Shown here: in pieces, positions 1-7,187 of the stretch
Layout: the number at the start of each line of letters is the position of its first letter
Position numbering within the stretch: position 1 is the stretch's first letter
DNA from: Wenzhouxiangella sp.
GTDB taxonomy: Bacteria > Pseudomonadota > Gammaproteobacteria > Xanthomonadales > Wenzhouxiangellaceae
Direction of reading: 5' to 3'
Length of the DNA stretch: 7,552 nucleotides
NCBI GenBank assembly: GCA_007116585.1
Contig: SKIE01000201.1
Span: forward strand, 1 to 7,552
Notes under the pieces: model-generated
The model's database searches: none
What the model was told of the DNA's origin: nothing
Seen by the model: the letters and a program-made list of their open reading frames with translations, nothing else
Position numbers and translations under genes: made by a program

Positions 1-1475
1 TCAAGCAAATGTTCGGCGTCCAGCCCGGCAATGCCGGCCGACGCGGTCCGGCTCTCGACCTGCACCAGTTCCAGGATCTGATCGAGAAACCAGTGGTCGA
101 TGCGCGAGAGCATGTGCACTTCATCCAGGCTCAGGCCCCGACGAAACGCCTCGGCCACGTAGCGCAAACGATCGGCACCGGCTTCCTGCAGCTCGCGGCG
201 GATCAACATCAGCTCATCGTTGCGGTCATCCTCGAACTCGATCGGGTCAAGACCGACCAGCCCGGTTTCGAGCGAGCGCAGCGCCTTCTGCAGCGATTCC
301 TGGAAGGTTCGGCCAATCGCCATGGCCTCGCCGACCGACTTCATCTGTGTGGTCAGACGGTCATTGGCAGCAGGAAATTTCTCGAACGCAAAACGCGGGA
401 TCTTGGTGACCACATAGTCAATGGTCGGTTCGAACGAAGCCGGTGTCGCGCCCCCGGTGATCTCGTTTTTCAGCTCATCGAGCGTATAGCCCACGGCCAG
501 CTTGGCCGCGACCTTGGCAATCGGAAAACCGGTCGCCTTGGAGGCCAGCGCCGAGGAGCGCGAGACGCGCGGATTCATTTCGATGACCACCACCCGTCCG
601 GTCTCGGGGCAGACCGCGAACTGGACGTTGGAGCCACCGGTATCCACGCCGATCTTGCGCAGCACGGCAATGGCGGCATTGCGCAGCTCCTGATATTCCT
701 TGTCGGTCAGCGTCAGGGCCGGCGCGACAGTGATCGAGTCCCCGGTATGCACGCCCATGGGGTCGATGTTTTCAATCGAGCAGATGATGATGCAGTTGTC
801 GGCCGAATCGCGCACCACCTCCAGCTCGAACTCCTTCCAGCCCAGCAGCGATTCGTCGAGCAGCACCTCGTTGGTCGGTGACAGGTCAAGGCCATGACGA
901 ACAATCTCGACGAACTCCTCGCGGTTGTAGGCGATCCCGCCGCCGGAGCCGCCGAGGGTAAATGAAGGCCGGATAATGACCGGGAAGCCAATCTGCTGCT
1001 GGATTTCGCAGGCTTCCTCGACGCTGTGCGCCATCCAGGCCGCAGGCGACTCCAGGCCGATATCATCCATGGCCTTGCGGAACAGATCACGATCCTCGGC
1101 CATGTCGATGGCCTGCTTGGAGGCGCCGATCATCTGCACGCCGAACTCTTCCAGCACGCCGTGCCGGTCCAGGTCCAGCGCGCAGTTCAGCGCCGTTTGC
1201 CCGCCCATGGTGGGCAGCAGCGCGTCGGGGCGCTCCTTGGCAATGATCTCGCGCACGATGTCCCAGCGGATCGGCTCGATGTAGACCGCATCGGCCGTCT
1301 CGGGGTCTGTCATGATCGTGGCCGGGTTGGAGTTGACCAGGATGACCCGATACCCCTCCTCGCGCAGCGCCTTGACCGCCTGCACGCCGGAATAGTCGAA
1401 CTCGCAGGCCTGGCCGATGACAATCGGCCCGGCACCGATGATGAGAATGGACTGGATGTCGGTCCGCTTAGGCAT
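1..1475 (-). CDS. carB: Carbamoyl phosphate synthetase large subunit, N-terminal part (runs off window)
   Basis: CarB makes carbamoyl phosphate from bicarbonate, two ATP and ammonia channelled from CarA, supplying arginine and pyrimidine synthesis in the cytoplasm. Only the first 491 codons are inside the window; the family is usually about 1070 residues, so the C-terminal half lies beyond position 1. The visible protein starts [17 protein letters not shown] and covers the carboxyphosphate ATP-grasp domain (about residues 1-400) and most of the oligomerisation domain. Recognisable motifs are [10 protein letters not shown] near residue 21, [11 protein letters not shown] near 87, Arg129 in [21 protein letters not shown] near 167, and the metal-binding pair NVQFAV and VIEMNPR. 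The ATG at 1473-1475 has a strong ribosome binding site, GGAGGAGGG at 1484-1492, inside the end of carA. The ATG lies before the carA stop, so the two frames overlap by 8 nt and translation is probably coupled. No frameshift was seen in the stretches I translated. Identity is certain. Confidence 0.98.
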   Translation of the reverse strand, partial: MPKRTDIQSILIIGAGPIVIGQACEFDYSGVQAVKALREEGYRVILVNSNPATIMTDPETADAVYIEPIRWDIVREIIAKERPDALLPTMGGQTALNCALDLDRHGVLEEFGVQMIGASKQAIDMAEDRDLFRKAMDDIGLESPAAWMAHSVEEACEIQQQIGFPVIIRPSFTLGGSGGGIAYNREEFVEIVRHGLDLSPTNEVLLDESLLGWKEFELEVVRDSADNCIIICSIENIDPMGVHTGDSITVAPALTLTDKEYQELRNAAIAVLRKIGVDTGGSNVQFAVCPETGRVVVIEMNPRVSRSSALASKATGFPIAKVAAKLAVGYTLDELKNEITGGATPASFEPTIDYVVTKIPRFAFEKFPAANDRLTTQMKSVGEAMAIGRTFQESLQKALRSLETGLVGLDPIEFEDDRNDELMLIRRELQEAGADRLRYVAEAFRRGLSLDEVHMLSRIDHWFLDQILELVQVESRTASAGIAGLDAEHLL

Positions 1476-2607
1476 TGGCCCGACCCTCCTCCATCATATC
1501 GACGAAGCGGTCAAACAGGCCGCGCAGGTCGTGCGGCCCCGGACTCGCTTCCGGATGTCCCTGAAAACCCATCGCTGGCTTGCCCTGAATGCGGATGCCC
1601 TGCAGCGTGCCGTCAAACAGCGAGCGGTGGGTCGGAATTACCTGCTCTGGCAGCGAGTCCTCGTCGACGGCAAAGCCGTGGTTCTGACTGGTGATCAGCA
1701 CCTGGCCGGTGTCGAGATCCTTGACCGGATGGTTGGCGCCATGGTGGCCGAACTTCATCTTGACCGTGCGCGCACCGGCCGCCAGCGCCAGTAACTGATG
1801 GCCCAGGCAGATGCCGAACGCAGGCACCTCGCGCTCGAGCAAGCCGGCAATGGCGCGTACCGCGTAGTCACAGGGCTCGGGGTCGCCGGGGCCATTCGAC
1901 AGCAGCACACCGTCCGGCTTCAGCGCCAGCACCTCCTCAAGCGGCGTCTTCGCCGGCACCACCGTGACCCGGCAGCCGGAAGCAACCAGCAGGCGCAGGA
2001 TATTGCGCTTGACGCCGAAGTCGTAGCAGACCACGTGGCGGGCACCTGCAACGCGCCCGAAAGCACCCTGACCGAGGTCGAAGGCGCCTTCCTCCCAGGC
2101 ATGGATTTCGTTCGTACAGACAGCACTGGCGAGATCCTGGCCCGACATCGGCGGGCAGGCTCGGGCCCGTTCCAGCGCCTCGGCTTCATCCACCGTCTCG
2201 CCCACCATCAGGCAGCCGTTTTTAGCCCCGTGCTCGCGCAGGTGAATGGTGAGGCTGCGCGTATCGAGACCGGCCATCGCCGGGACATCCGCCGCGGCCA
2301 GATAATCCGACAGCGGCTGCTCGGCACGCCAGGAACTGTGGCGGCGCGGGTAATGACGGACCAGCAGGCCCTTGCAGTGCACGCGGGCCGACTCGACGTC
2401 AACCGGGTTGACCCCGGTGTTGCCGACATGGGACGCGGTCAGCGTAACCAGCTGACCGGCGTAGCTGGGGTCGGTAAGAATTTCCTGATAGCCGGTCATC
2501 GCCGTGTTGAACACGACCTCTCCGACGCTGTGGCCAGGCGCGCCGAAACCCAGGCCGGAAAACGTCTTCCCGTCTTCCAGCGCCAAAACTGCCTGCAATC
2601 GAGACAA
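1468..2607 (-). CDS. carA: Carbamoyl phosphate synthetase small (glutaminase) subunit
   Basis: CarA hydrolyses glutamine and passes the ammonia to CarB. The 379-residue length is normal for the family. The N-terminal half has the typical [21 protein letters not shown] (split here as [10 protein letters not shown] and [11 protein letters not shown], about residues 29-49). The C-terminal half is a class I glutamine amidotransferase domain: LLSNGPGDP (235-243), nucleophile Cys267 in [10 protein letters not shown], and His351 and Glu353 in [14 protein letters not shown]. The triad is complete. The start codon is TTG (2605-2607), giving [13 protein letters not shown], which matches the usual CarA N-terminus. 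It is preceded by GGAGG at 2617-2621 with a 9-nt spacer, and no ATG fits as well. It is first in the carAB pair, downstream of the DUF1249 gene with a 117-bp gap that may contain its own promoter. Confidence 0.98.
   Translation of the reverse strand: MSRLQAVLALEDGKTFSGLGFGAPGHSVGEVVFNTAMTGYQEILTDPSYAGQLVTLTASHVGNTGVNPVDVESARVHCKGLLVRHYPRRHSSWRAEQPLSDYLAAADVPAMAGLDTRSLTIHLREHGAKNGCLMVGETVDEAEALERARACPPMSGQDLASAVCTNEIHAWEEGAFDLGQGAFGRVAGARHVVCYDFGVKRNILRLLVASGCRVTVVPAKTPLEEVLALKPDGVLLSNGPGDPEPCDYAVRAIAGLLEREVPAFGICLGHQLLALAAGARTVKMKFGHHGANHPVKDLDTGQVLITSQNHGFAVDEDSLPEQVIPTHRSLFDGTLQGIRIQGKPAMGFQGHPEASPGPHDLRGLFDRFVDMMEEGRANA
1484..1492 (-). promoter_or_regulatory. Ribosome binding site of carB inside carA
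   Basis: On the minus strand the sequence is GGAGGAGGG, 8 nt before the carB ATG, and it lies wholly within the last codons of carA. It fixes the carB start and shows that carB can recruit ribosomes itself while overlapping carA by 8 nt, which suits near-equal production of two subunits of one enzyme. Confidence 0.85.
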
Positions 2608-2616
2608 GATGAACGA

Positions 2617-2621
2617 CCTCC
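2617..2621 (-). promoter_or_regulatory. Ribosome binding site that decides the TTG start of carA
   Basis: GGAGG on the minus strand lies 9 nt before the TTG codon at 2605-2607. It is the best Shine-Dalgarno match in the leader and supports the non-ATG start, together with the conserved protein N-terminus that begins there. Confidence 0.75.
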
Positions 2622-2633
2622 GAGTATGCGCAA

Positions 2634-2658
2634 CCGGACCGACGGCTAGAGCGTCCGG
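2634..2658 (-). promoter_or_regulatory. Hairpin in the presumed carA leader
   Basis: Read on the minus strand, CCGGAC (2653-2658) and GTCCGG (2634-2639) form a perfect 6-bp inverted repeat with a 13-nt loop. In RNA two outer G-U pairs could extend it to 8 bp. It lies between a possible -10 box (2670-2675) and the carA ribosome binding site, leaving 12 nt between stem and Shine-Dalgarno. No U-tract follows, so it is not an intrinsic terminator as it stands. A role in mRNA stability or translation is inference only. Confidence 0.4.
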
Positions 2659-2669
2659 CCCACGTTTTG

Positions 2670-2675
2670 ATTGTA
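2670..2675 (-). promoter_or_regulatory. Possible -10 box of a carA promoter
   Basis: TACAAT on the minus strand matches the sigma-70 consensus at five of six positions and lies in the 117-bp gap before carA. It predicts a transcript start near 2663 and a leader of roughly 55 nt. No convincing -35 hexamer lies 16-18 bp upstream, so an activator or a different promoter is possible. Confidence 0.35.
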
Positions 2676-2724
2676 ACCAATGCGCACCGAATGCGGGCGA
2701 GCGAATGCGCCCGGACGGCCCAAC

Positions 2725-3228
2725 TCAACCCGCGGCTTCGCGGTCGACCGGCAAATCCAGAAAAGGCGGGGTTTCCTCCACCGGCACCAGCGTGTCGGCA
2801 CCGTGGCCCTCGGCCAGCAGATAATCCAGCCATTTCAACAGGGCCTGGTTCAGGCGCCAGTTGCGAATCACCAGCCCGTGCATGGGAATCTCCGGGCCGG
2901 CAAAGCGTTCAATGCCCTGCTCCGGGCTGAACGCCGTGGCCTCGGCCATGCGCGCATCGTGATAGACGCGGATATGGGCGTTGGGATTGTGTTGCTGCTC
3001 ATCGCCGATCACGTAGGTCAGCCGAATGTAGCTGGTGTAATTGTGTCGATCGATGACCTGCAGGAACAGATCCGGCCCGTTGCCGACTCGAGACACCAGG
3101 CAGTCGCTCCGGCTCAGGCCATCCGGCAGCAGCGCGCCCAACGACCGGAACACGGCCGTGTGCAGCTCCGGAAGCCGGCGGGCGAGGACGCGCGTGGGCG
3201 GATGCAGATTTTTGACACGAGTCAACAT
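2725..3228 (-). CDS. DUF1249 family protein, YqiB-like
   Basis: This is a 167-residue soluble protein of the DUF1249 family, whose best-known member is E. coli YqiB; no biochemical function is established that I know of. The family match rests on IRVYHDARMAE (residues 86-96), which corresponds to VRLYHDAMVAE in YqiB, and on NQALLKWLDYLLAEGHG (127-143), corresponding to its NQFLADWLRYCLAHG. Residues 51-75 form the beta-rich core with a Thr-Ser-Tyr-Ile-Arg-Leu run. It has no signal peptide or membrane segment. It is somewhat longer than YqiB (about 140 residues), partly through a 20-residue C-terminal tail. The ATG at 3226-3228 has no Shine-Dalgarno sequence, so the start is the least certain point. 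In E. coli, yqiB sits with nudF and cpdA; here it lies between ppsR and carA. Confidence 0.88.
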   Translation of the reverse strand: MLTRVKNLHPPTRVLARRLPELHTAVFRSLGALLPDGLSRSDCLVSRVGNGPDLFLQVIDRHNYTSYIRLTYVIGDEQQHNPNAHIRVYHDARMAEATAFSPEQGIERFAGPEIPMHGLVIRNWRLNQALLKWLDYLLAEGHGADTLVPVEETPPFLDLPVDREAAG

Positions 3229-3239
3229 GGCCGCGGAAG

Positions 3240-3248
3240 ATTATCACA
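3240..3248 (-). promoter_or_regulatory. Possible extended -10 element before the DUF1249 gene
   Basis: On the minus strand TGT-GATAAT reads as an extended -10 (TGn plus five of six consensus bases). A transcript start 6-8 nt downstream would leave only about 4-6 nt before the ATG at 3228, which would fit the missing Shine-Dalgarno site if this mRNA is nearly leaderless. There is no -35 match. This is speculative. Confidence 0.3.
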
Positions 3249-3254
3249 GCCAGA

Positions 3255-3296
3255 GCGTTTCGCCTAGGGGTCCAACGGGGCGAGACGCACTTTTTT
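3255..3296 (+). terminator. Intrinsic terminator on the plus strand at the 3' end of ppsR
   Basis: GCGTTTCGCC (3255-3264) and GGCGAGACGC (3279-3288) form a 10-bp stem with a 14-nt loop, followed by AC and six T residues (3291-3296). In plus-strand RNA every position pairs (one U-G wobble). In minus-strand RNA the same position is a C-A mismatch and no U-tract follows. The element is therefore built to stop plus-strand transcription, which here is antisense to the DUF1249 gene and carAB and heads into the 3' end of ppsR. Its T-tract includes the first base of the ppsR stop codon complement. It could still act as a plain hairpin between ppsR and the next gene in a minus-strand mRNA. Confidence 0.6.
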
Positions 3297-4111
3297 CAGG
3301 TGTCGGTGCTGGTCAGTCCCAGGTGGAGAATGATCCGGCTGGCCAGTTCCTCGACCGAGGAGCCGGTGGAGGACAGCAGGGTCACGCCTTCCGAGCGCAA
3401 CAGAGCCTCGGCGGCATCAACCTCATAACGGCACTGGCGCGGCGAGGCATAACGCGAACCCGGCCGGCGGGTCTCGCGTATCTTCCACAAGCGCTCGGCG
3501 TCGATGGTCAAACCAAACAGCTTGTCCTTGTGCTCACGCAGGAAGCCCGGCAGCCGGGGCTGCTCCAGATCCTCTTCGGTCAGCGGATAGTTGGCCGCCT
3601 TGATCCCGTAATGCAGCGCCAGATACAGGCAGGTCGGCGTCTTGCCCGAGCGCGAGACGCCGACCAGAATCACCTCGGCCTTGCTCAAGTGCTTGCTGAT
3701 GCCGTCGTCGTGGGTCAGCGCGTAGTTGGTCGCCTCCATCCGATGCTCGTAACTATCGGAATCGCCCATGCCGTGGGCGCGGCCGATGCGCGGCGAGCTT
3801 TCCACACCCAGCACCCGCTCCAGCGGCTCCATGAAAGTCGCGAACATATCGAAAATGTGCGCATTGGCGTGGGTCAACTCCTTGCCCACCTTGTGATTGA
3901 CAATCGTGCTGAAGACCAGCGGCTTGTCTTCGCCGGCCTCGGCCACCTTGTTGATCAATTCAACCGAGTCGTGCGCCTTGGCCTCGGTGTCAACGAAGGG
4001 CAACCTGATCTCGCGGAATTTGATGCCCTGAAACTGGGTCAGCAGGCTGTGGCCGAAGGTCTCGGCGGTAATCGCCGTGCCGTCGGAAACAAAGAACACC
4101 GTACGTCTCAT
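3296..4111 (-). CDS. ppsR: PEP synthase regulatory protein (bifunctional kinase/pyrophosphorylase)
   Basis: PpsR (formerly DUF299, YdiA in E. coli) controls PEP synthase. By family knowledge it uses ADP to phosphorylate a threonine near the catalytic histidine of PpsA, switching it off, and uses phosphate to remove that group and restore activity. The 271-residue length is normal. Visible motifs are the N-terminal RTVFFVSDGTAITAETFG (3-20), STIVN (68-72), the region RIGRAHGMGDSDSY (108-121), the P-loop GVSRSGKTPT (151-160) and the downstream YPLTEEDLEQPRLP. The ATG at 4109-4111 follows GGAG (4118-4121) with a 6-nt spacer. The gene is divergent from its target ppsA, 63 bp apart, the arrangement expected for this pair. 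The stop codon lies at 3296-3298, 67 bp before the DUF1249 gene on the same strand. Confidence 0.97.
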   Translation of the reverse strand: MRRTVFFVSDGTAITAETFGHSLLTQFQGIKFREIRLPFVDTEAKAHDSVELINKVAEAGEDKPLVFSTIVNHKVGKELTHANAHIFDMFATFMEPLERVLGVESSPRIGRAHGMGDSDSYEHRMEATNYALTHDDGISKHLSKAEVILVGVSRSGKTPTCLYLALHYGIKAANYPLTEEDLEQPRLPGFLREHKDKLFGLTIDAERLWKIRETRRPGSRYASPRQCRYEVDAAEALLRSEGVTLLSSTGSSVEELASRIILHLGLTSTDT

Positions 4112-4128
4112 GAGCGGCTCCAGGCGTT

Positions 4129-4134
4129 TACAAT
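4129..4134 (+). promoter_or_regulatory. Possible -10 box of the ppsA promoter
   Basis: TACAAT matches the -10 consensus at five of six positions and predicts a transcript start near 4141, leaving a leader of about 34 nt before the GTG at 4175. No good -35 hexamer is visible at the usual distance, where the sequence is already the start of ppsR, so the promoter may depend on an activator. Confidence 0.35.
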
Positions 4135-4138
4135 GACA

Positions 4139-4156
4139 GGTTGAAACACATCAACC
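4139..4156. promoter_or_regulatory. Perfect 6-6-6 palindrome between ppsR and ppsA, possible operator
   Basis: GGTTGA (4139-4144) and TCAACC (4151-4156) are perfect inverted half-sites separated by AACACA, 18 bp in all. The element overlaps the transcript start expected from the -10 box at 4129-4134, a position suited to a dimeric repressor; it could equally form a short hairpin in the ppsA leader. It contains TGAAAC as in half of a Cra (FruR) site, but the second half does not fit that consensus. The regulator is unknown. Confidence 0.4.
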
Positions 4157-4163
4157 GTGTGCT

Positions 4164-4170
4164 GGGGAGA
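4164..4170 (+). promoter_or_regulatory. Ribosome binding site that decides the GTG start of ppsA
   Basis: GGGGAGA lies just before the GTG at 4175-4177, with 5 nt between GGAG and the start codon. It would fall inside the coding region if the upstream in-frame GTG at 4157 were used, so it argues for the later start. Confidence 0.75.
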
Positions 4171-4174
4171 AGAC

Positions 4175-6523
4175 GTGAGCGAGTATATCCTTTGGCTGGA
4201 CAAGCTGGGTATGGACGATCTGGAACAGGTCGGCGGAAAAAATGCCTCTCTGGGGGAAATGATCAGCCATCTAAGTGAGGCCGGAGTGAGTGTGCCCGGC
4301 GGTTTCGCCACCACCTCAGACGCTTATCGCGCCTTTCTCGAACAGTCCGGCCTGGCCGAGCGGATCCAGGCAGAACTCAAAGATCTGGATACCGAAGACA
4401 CCCGCGCGCTCGCCGCCGCCGGCCGGAAAATCCGCGACATGATCATGGACACGGCCCTGCCGGAACCGCTGGAAGCCCAGATCCGCAGCGCCTTTTCCCA
4501 GATGACCGAGCGCTATGGCGACAACGTCGCCGTGGCCGTACGCTCATCAGCCACGGCTGAAGACCTGCCAGACGCCTCGTTTGCCGGGCAGCAGGAAAGC
4601 TTTTTGAACGTGCGCGGCATTGATGATGTGCTGGAAAAAATCCGCGCGGTGTTTGCCAGCCTGTACAACGACCGCGCCATTGCCTACCGGGTGCACCACG
4701 GTTTCGCCCACGACGACGTGGCCTTGTCGGCCGGTATCCAGCTGATGGTCAACGCTGGCGAGGGCGCAGCCGGCGTCATGTTCTCGCTCGATACGGAATC
4801 CGGCTACCGCAAGGTCGTGTTCATCACCTCCAGCTACGGGCTGGGCGAAAGCGTGGTCCAGGGCGCGGTCAACCCGGACGAGTTTTATCTGTTCAAACCC
4901 AACCTGGACGCCGGCCGCCCGGCCCTGCTGCGCAAGACCATCGGTTCCAAGGCCACCCGGATGCGCTTCAAGCCCGAACGCGGGGTCGTGACCGAAGACA
5001 CGCCGGACGACCTGCGCAAGGCTTTCTCCATCACCGACGACGAAGCCGAGGCTTTGGGCCGGATGGCCGTGACCATCGAAAAACACTACGGCCGGCCGAT
5101 GGACATCGAATGGGGCAAGGACGGCGAGACCGGCGAGCTGTTCATCCTTCAGGCCCGTCCGGAGACGGTCAAAAGCCGCAGCGGCCAGACCATGGAACGG
5201 TTCCGGCTTGAAGAATCCGGCGACGTGCTGTCGGAAGGCCGGGCCATCGGCCAGCGCATCGGTACTGGCAAGGCCAAGGTCATCGAAAGCCTGGATCAGA
5301 TTCACGACGTGGCCGCCGGCGATGTGCTGATCACCGACATGACCGACCCGGACTGGGAGCCGATCATGAAGCGGGCCTCGGCCATCGTCACCAACCGCGG
5401 CGGCAGAACCTGTCATGCCGCCATCATCGCCCGCGAGCTGGGCATTCCGGCCGTGGTCGGCTGTGGTGACGCCACCAGCCTGGTGCCGCACGGCAGCGAG
5501 GTGACCGTCTCGTGCTCCGAAGGCGATACCGGCCGCATCTACAAGGGCAGCCTGAAGTTCAGTGTGGCCGAGGACAGCCTCGACGACATGCCCGAAGCAC
5601 CGCTGAAGATCATGATGAACGTGGCCAACCCGGATCGCGCGTTCGACTTCGCCCAGATCCCCAACCACGGCATCGGCCTGGCACGGCTTGAGTTCATCAT
5701 CAACCGCATGATCGGCATCCACCCGCGCGCCTTACTGGAATACGGCCGACAAAGCGATGACCTCAAGGCCGAAATCGACAAGCGCATCGCAGGTTACGCC
5801 GACCCGGTCACGTTCTACGTCGACAAACTGGCCGAAGGCATTGCCACCATCGCGGCTCCGTTCGGGCCCAATCCGGTCATCGTGCGCCTGTCCGATTTCA
5901 AGACCAACGAATACGCCAACCTGATTGGCGGTGAGGCCTTCGAGCCGCACGAGGAAAACCCCATGATCGGCTGGCGCGGGGCCTCGCGCTACGTTGACGA
6001 CAGCTTCAAACCGGCTTTTGAGCTGGAGTGCCGGGCGCTGAAGAAGGTGCGCGAAGACATGGGTCTGGACCATGTCTGGGCCATGGTCCCGTTTGTGCGC
6101 ACTCTGGGCGAGGCGCAAGAAGTGGTCGCGGTGATGGAACAGTTCGGCCTCAAGCGCGGTGAAAGTGGCCTGAAGATCATCATGATGTGCGAACTGCCCT
6201 CCAATGCCCTGCTGGCCGAGCAGTTCCTGGAATATTTCGACGGGTTTTCGATTGGCTCGAACGACATGACCCAGCTGACGCTGGGCCTCGATCGCGACTC
6301 CGCGCTGGTGGCGCATCGTTTCGACGAGCGCGACGGCGCGGTCAAGGCACTGCTGGCCATGGCCATCAAGACCTGCCGCGATCACGGCAAGTACATCGGC
6401 ATCTGCGGCCAGGGCCCGTCGGACTACCCGGATCTGGCCCAGTGGCTGCTGGACCAGGGCATCGAGAGCATGTCGCTGAACCCGGATACCGTGGTCGATA
6501 CCTGGCGCAAGCTAGCGGGCTAG
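4175..6523 (+). CDS. ppsA: Phosphoenolpyruvate synthase (pyruvate, water dikinase)
   Basis: PpsA converts pyruvate, ATP and water to phosphoenolpyruvate, AMP and phosphate, the entry to gluconeogenesis from pyruvate or lactate. From the GTG at 4175 the protein is 782 residues (E. coli PpsA: 792). The order is typical: an N-terminal ATP-binding domain (about 10-335) with [30 protein letters not shown] and [10 protein letters not shown]; a central phosphohistidine domain with [20 protein letters not shown], where His414 carries the phosphate and Thr412 is the site expected for PpsR; and a C-terminal PEP/pyruvate-binding barrel with [45 protein letters not shown] and [11 protein letters not shown], in which Cys744 is the catalytic cysteine. 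No key residue is missing. An in-frame GTG at 4157 would add six residues but has no ribosome binding site. The gene is divergent from ppsR and convergent with orn. Confidence 0.98.
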   Translation: MSEYILWLDKLGMDDLEQVGGKNASLGEMISHLSEAGVSVPGGFATTSDAYRAFLEQSGLAERIQAELKDLDTEDTRALAAAGRKIRDMIMDTALPEPLEAQIRSAFSQMTERYGDNVAVAVRSSATAEDLPDASFAGQQESFLNVRGIDDVLEKIRAVFASLYNDRAIAYRVHHGFAHDDVALSAGIQLMVNAGEGAAGVMFSLDTESGYRKVVFITSSYGLGESVVQGAVNPDEFYLFKPNLDAGRPALLRKTIGSKATRMRFKPERGVVTEDTPDDLRKAFSITDDEAEALGRMAVTIEKHYGRPMDIEWGKDGETGELFILQARPETVKSRSGQTMERFRLEESGDVLSEGRAIGQRIGTGKAKVIESLDQIHDVAAGDVLITDMTDPDWEPIMKRASAIVTNRGGRTCHAAIIARELGIPAVVGCGDATSLVPHGSEVTVSCSEGDTGRIYKGSLKFSVAEDSLDDMPEAPLKIMMNVANPDRAFDFAQIPNHGIGLARLEFIINRMIGIHPRALLEYGRQSDDLKAEIDKRIAGYADPVTFYVDKLAEGIATIAAPFGPNPVIVRLSDFKTNEYANLIGGEAFEPHEENPMIGWRGASRYVDDSFKPAFELECRALKKVREDMGLDHVWAMVPFVRTLGEAQEVVAVMEQFGLKRGESGLKIIMMCELPSNALLAEQFLEYFDGFSIGSNDMTQLTLGLDRDSALVAHRFDERDGAVKALLAMAIKTCRDHGKYIGICGQGPSDYPDLAQWLLDQGIESMSLNPDTVVDTWRKLAG

Positions 6524-6524
6524 G

Positions 6525-6594
6525 AAATAAAGGGTTCAGGTTGCAGGGTTCAGGAAAACACTGATTTCGCTTTTGAACCCTGAACCCTGAACCC
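6525..6594 (-). terminator. Likely intrinsic terminator of orn made from the heptad-repeat hairpin
   Basis: Read on the minus strand, the 21-bp hairpin begins 12 nt after the orn stop and is followed at once by TTTATTT (6525-6531), a U-rich tail. On the plus strand the hairpin is followed by GTCCTACCACCC, with no T-run, so the sequence favours termination of orn rather than of ppsA, although the long stem could also protect the 3' end of ppsA mRNA. The stem has two internal mismatches and the loop is large (21 nt), which lowers certainty. Confidence 0.5.
6532..6594. repeat. Inverted array of 7-bp units between ppsA and orn
   Basis: The right arm is three exact tandem copies of TGAACCC (6574-6594). 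The left arm is three units in the opposite sense and in register: GGGTTCA (6532-6538), a degenerate GGTTGCA (6539-6545) and GGGTTCA (6546-6552). The two 21-bp arms, with 19 of 21 positions paired, flank a 21-nt loop. The left arm also has four evenly spaced GG runs, so a weak two-layer G-quadruplex is conceivable on the plus strand. The modular structure looks like a dispersed intergenic repeat, but copy number cannot be judged from one window. Confidence 0.8.
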
Positions 6595-6606
6595 GTCCTA
6601 CCACCC

Positions 6607-7173
6607 TTATCCGCGCCCAGCCAGCGGCCCCATGAAGCTCCGGTAATAGCGCAGCTCTTCGATTGAATCCCTGATATCCTGCAGCGCCAGATGGGTGGAG
6701 TCTTTCTTGAAATCTTCGGCGATCTCCGGGGCCCAACGTTTGGCCAGCTCCTTGAGCGTGCTGACATCGAGGTTGCGGTAGTGGAAAAAGGCCTCGAGTT
6801 TGGGCATGTAGCGGGCCAGGAAACGGCGGTCCTGGCAGATCGAGTTGCCGCACATGGGCGAGGCACCGGCCGGCACATAGCGGGCCAGAAAAGCCAGCGT
6901 TTCGGCTTCCGCCTGCTCCAGCCCAACGCCGTCTTCCAGGCAACGGCGAACCAGCCCCGATTCGGTATGCGTTCGGGTACACCACTCATCCATGGCGGCC
7001 AGCCGCGCCTGGCTGACGGCAATCGCACGCACCGGGCCTTCAGCCAGAACCTCAAGCTGCGCGTCGGTCACCACCGTTGCAATTTCAATGATGGTGTCGG
7101 TTTCCGGATCCAGCCCGGTCATTTCCAGATCGATCCAGATCAGGTTGTTTTCATCCACGACAAGGGTCCGCAT
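6607..7173 (-). CDS. orn: Oligoribonuclease
   Basis: Orn is a 3'-5' exoribonuclease that degrades 2-5 nt RNA fragments (nanoRNA, including pGpG from c-di-GMP turnover) to mononucleotides. From the ATG at 7171-7173 it has 188 residues, close to the usual 180 or so. All DEDDh residues are present: Asp15 and Glu17 in [11 protein letters not shown], Asp115 in [12 protein letters not shown], and His161 and Asp166 in [18 protein letters not shown], each three positions later than in E. coli Orn. Asp136 in [14 protein letters not shown] is also conserved. A TTG directly before the ATG would add one residue and is not needed. The Shine-Dalgarno sequence is weak (AGCAGG). Orn is divergent from rsgA with only 38 bp between starts, as in many gammaproteobacteria. 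Confidence 0.97.
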   Translation of the reverse strand: MRTLVVDENNLIWIDLEMTGLDPETDTIIEIATVVTDAQLEVLAEGPVRAIAVSQARLAAMDEWCTRTHTESGLVRRCLEDGVGLEQAEAETLAFLARYVPAGASPMCGNSICQDRRFLARYMPKLEAFFHYRNLDVSTLKELAKRWAPEIAEDFKKDSTHLALQDIRDSIEELRYYRSFMGPLAGRG

Positions 7174-7187
7174 CAAGCCTGCTGTGG

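Noticed and set aside
9..881. Open frame of 290 codons on the plus strand opposite carB
   Set aside because: It lies wholly inside carB, is rich in Arg, Gln and His as expected from antisense frames in GC-rich DNA, resembles no family, and carB motifs are continuous on the other strand.
1798..2649. Open frame of 283 codons on the plus strand opposite carA
   Set aside because: The carA frame on the minus strand has all catalytic motifs; the opposite frame is a compositional shadow.
3041..4144. Open frame of 367 codons on the plus strand opposite ppsR and the DUF1249 gene
   Set aside because: It covers two clearly coding minus-strand genes and would read through the plus-strand terminator at 3255-3296; no family resemblance.
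4127..4154. ppsR promoter formed by TTGATG (4149-4154) and TGTAAA (4127-4132) on the minus strand, 16-bp spacer
   Set aside because: Each hexamer matches only four of six positions, and the implied transcript start near 4120 would fall within the ribosome binding site of ppsR.
4142..4156. Cra (FruR) binding site before ppsA
   Set aside because: Only the TGAAAC half agrees; the other half breaks the consensus at several positions, and the site lies downstream of the -10, where activation is not expected.
4157..4174. Upstream GTG as the ppsA start, adding MCWGED
   Set aside because: The Shine-Dalgarno GGGGAGA lies within these codons and fits the GTG at 4175; the added residues are not typical of PpsA N-termini.
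4547..5722. Open frame of 391 codons on the minus strand opposite ppsA
   Set aside because: Long and His/Val/Gly-rich, as is common antisense to GC-rich genes; ppsA is intact on the plus strand, and no start signal or family motif supports the antisense frame.
7174..7176. TTG directly before the orn ATG as the start codon
   Set aside because: It adds one residue only, and the ATG is the stronger initiation codon at the same place.
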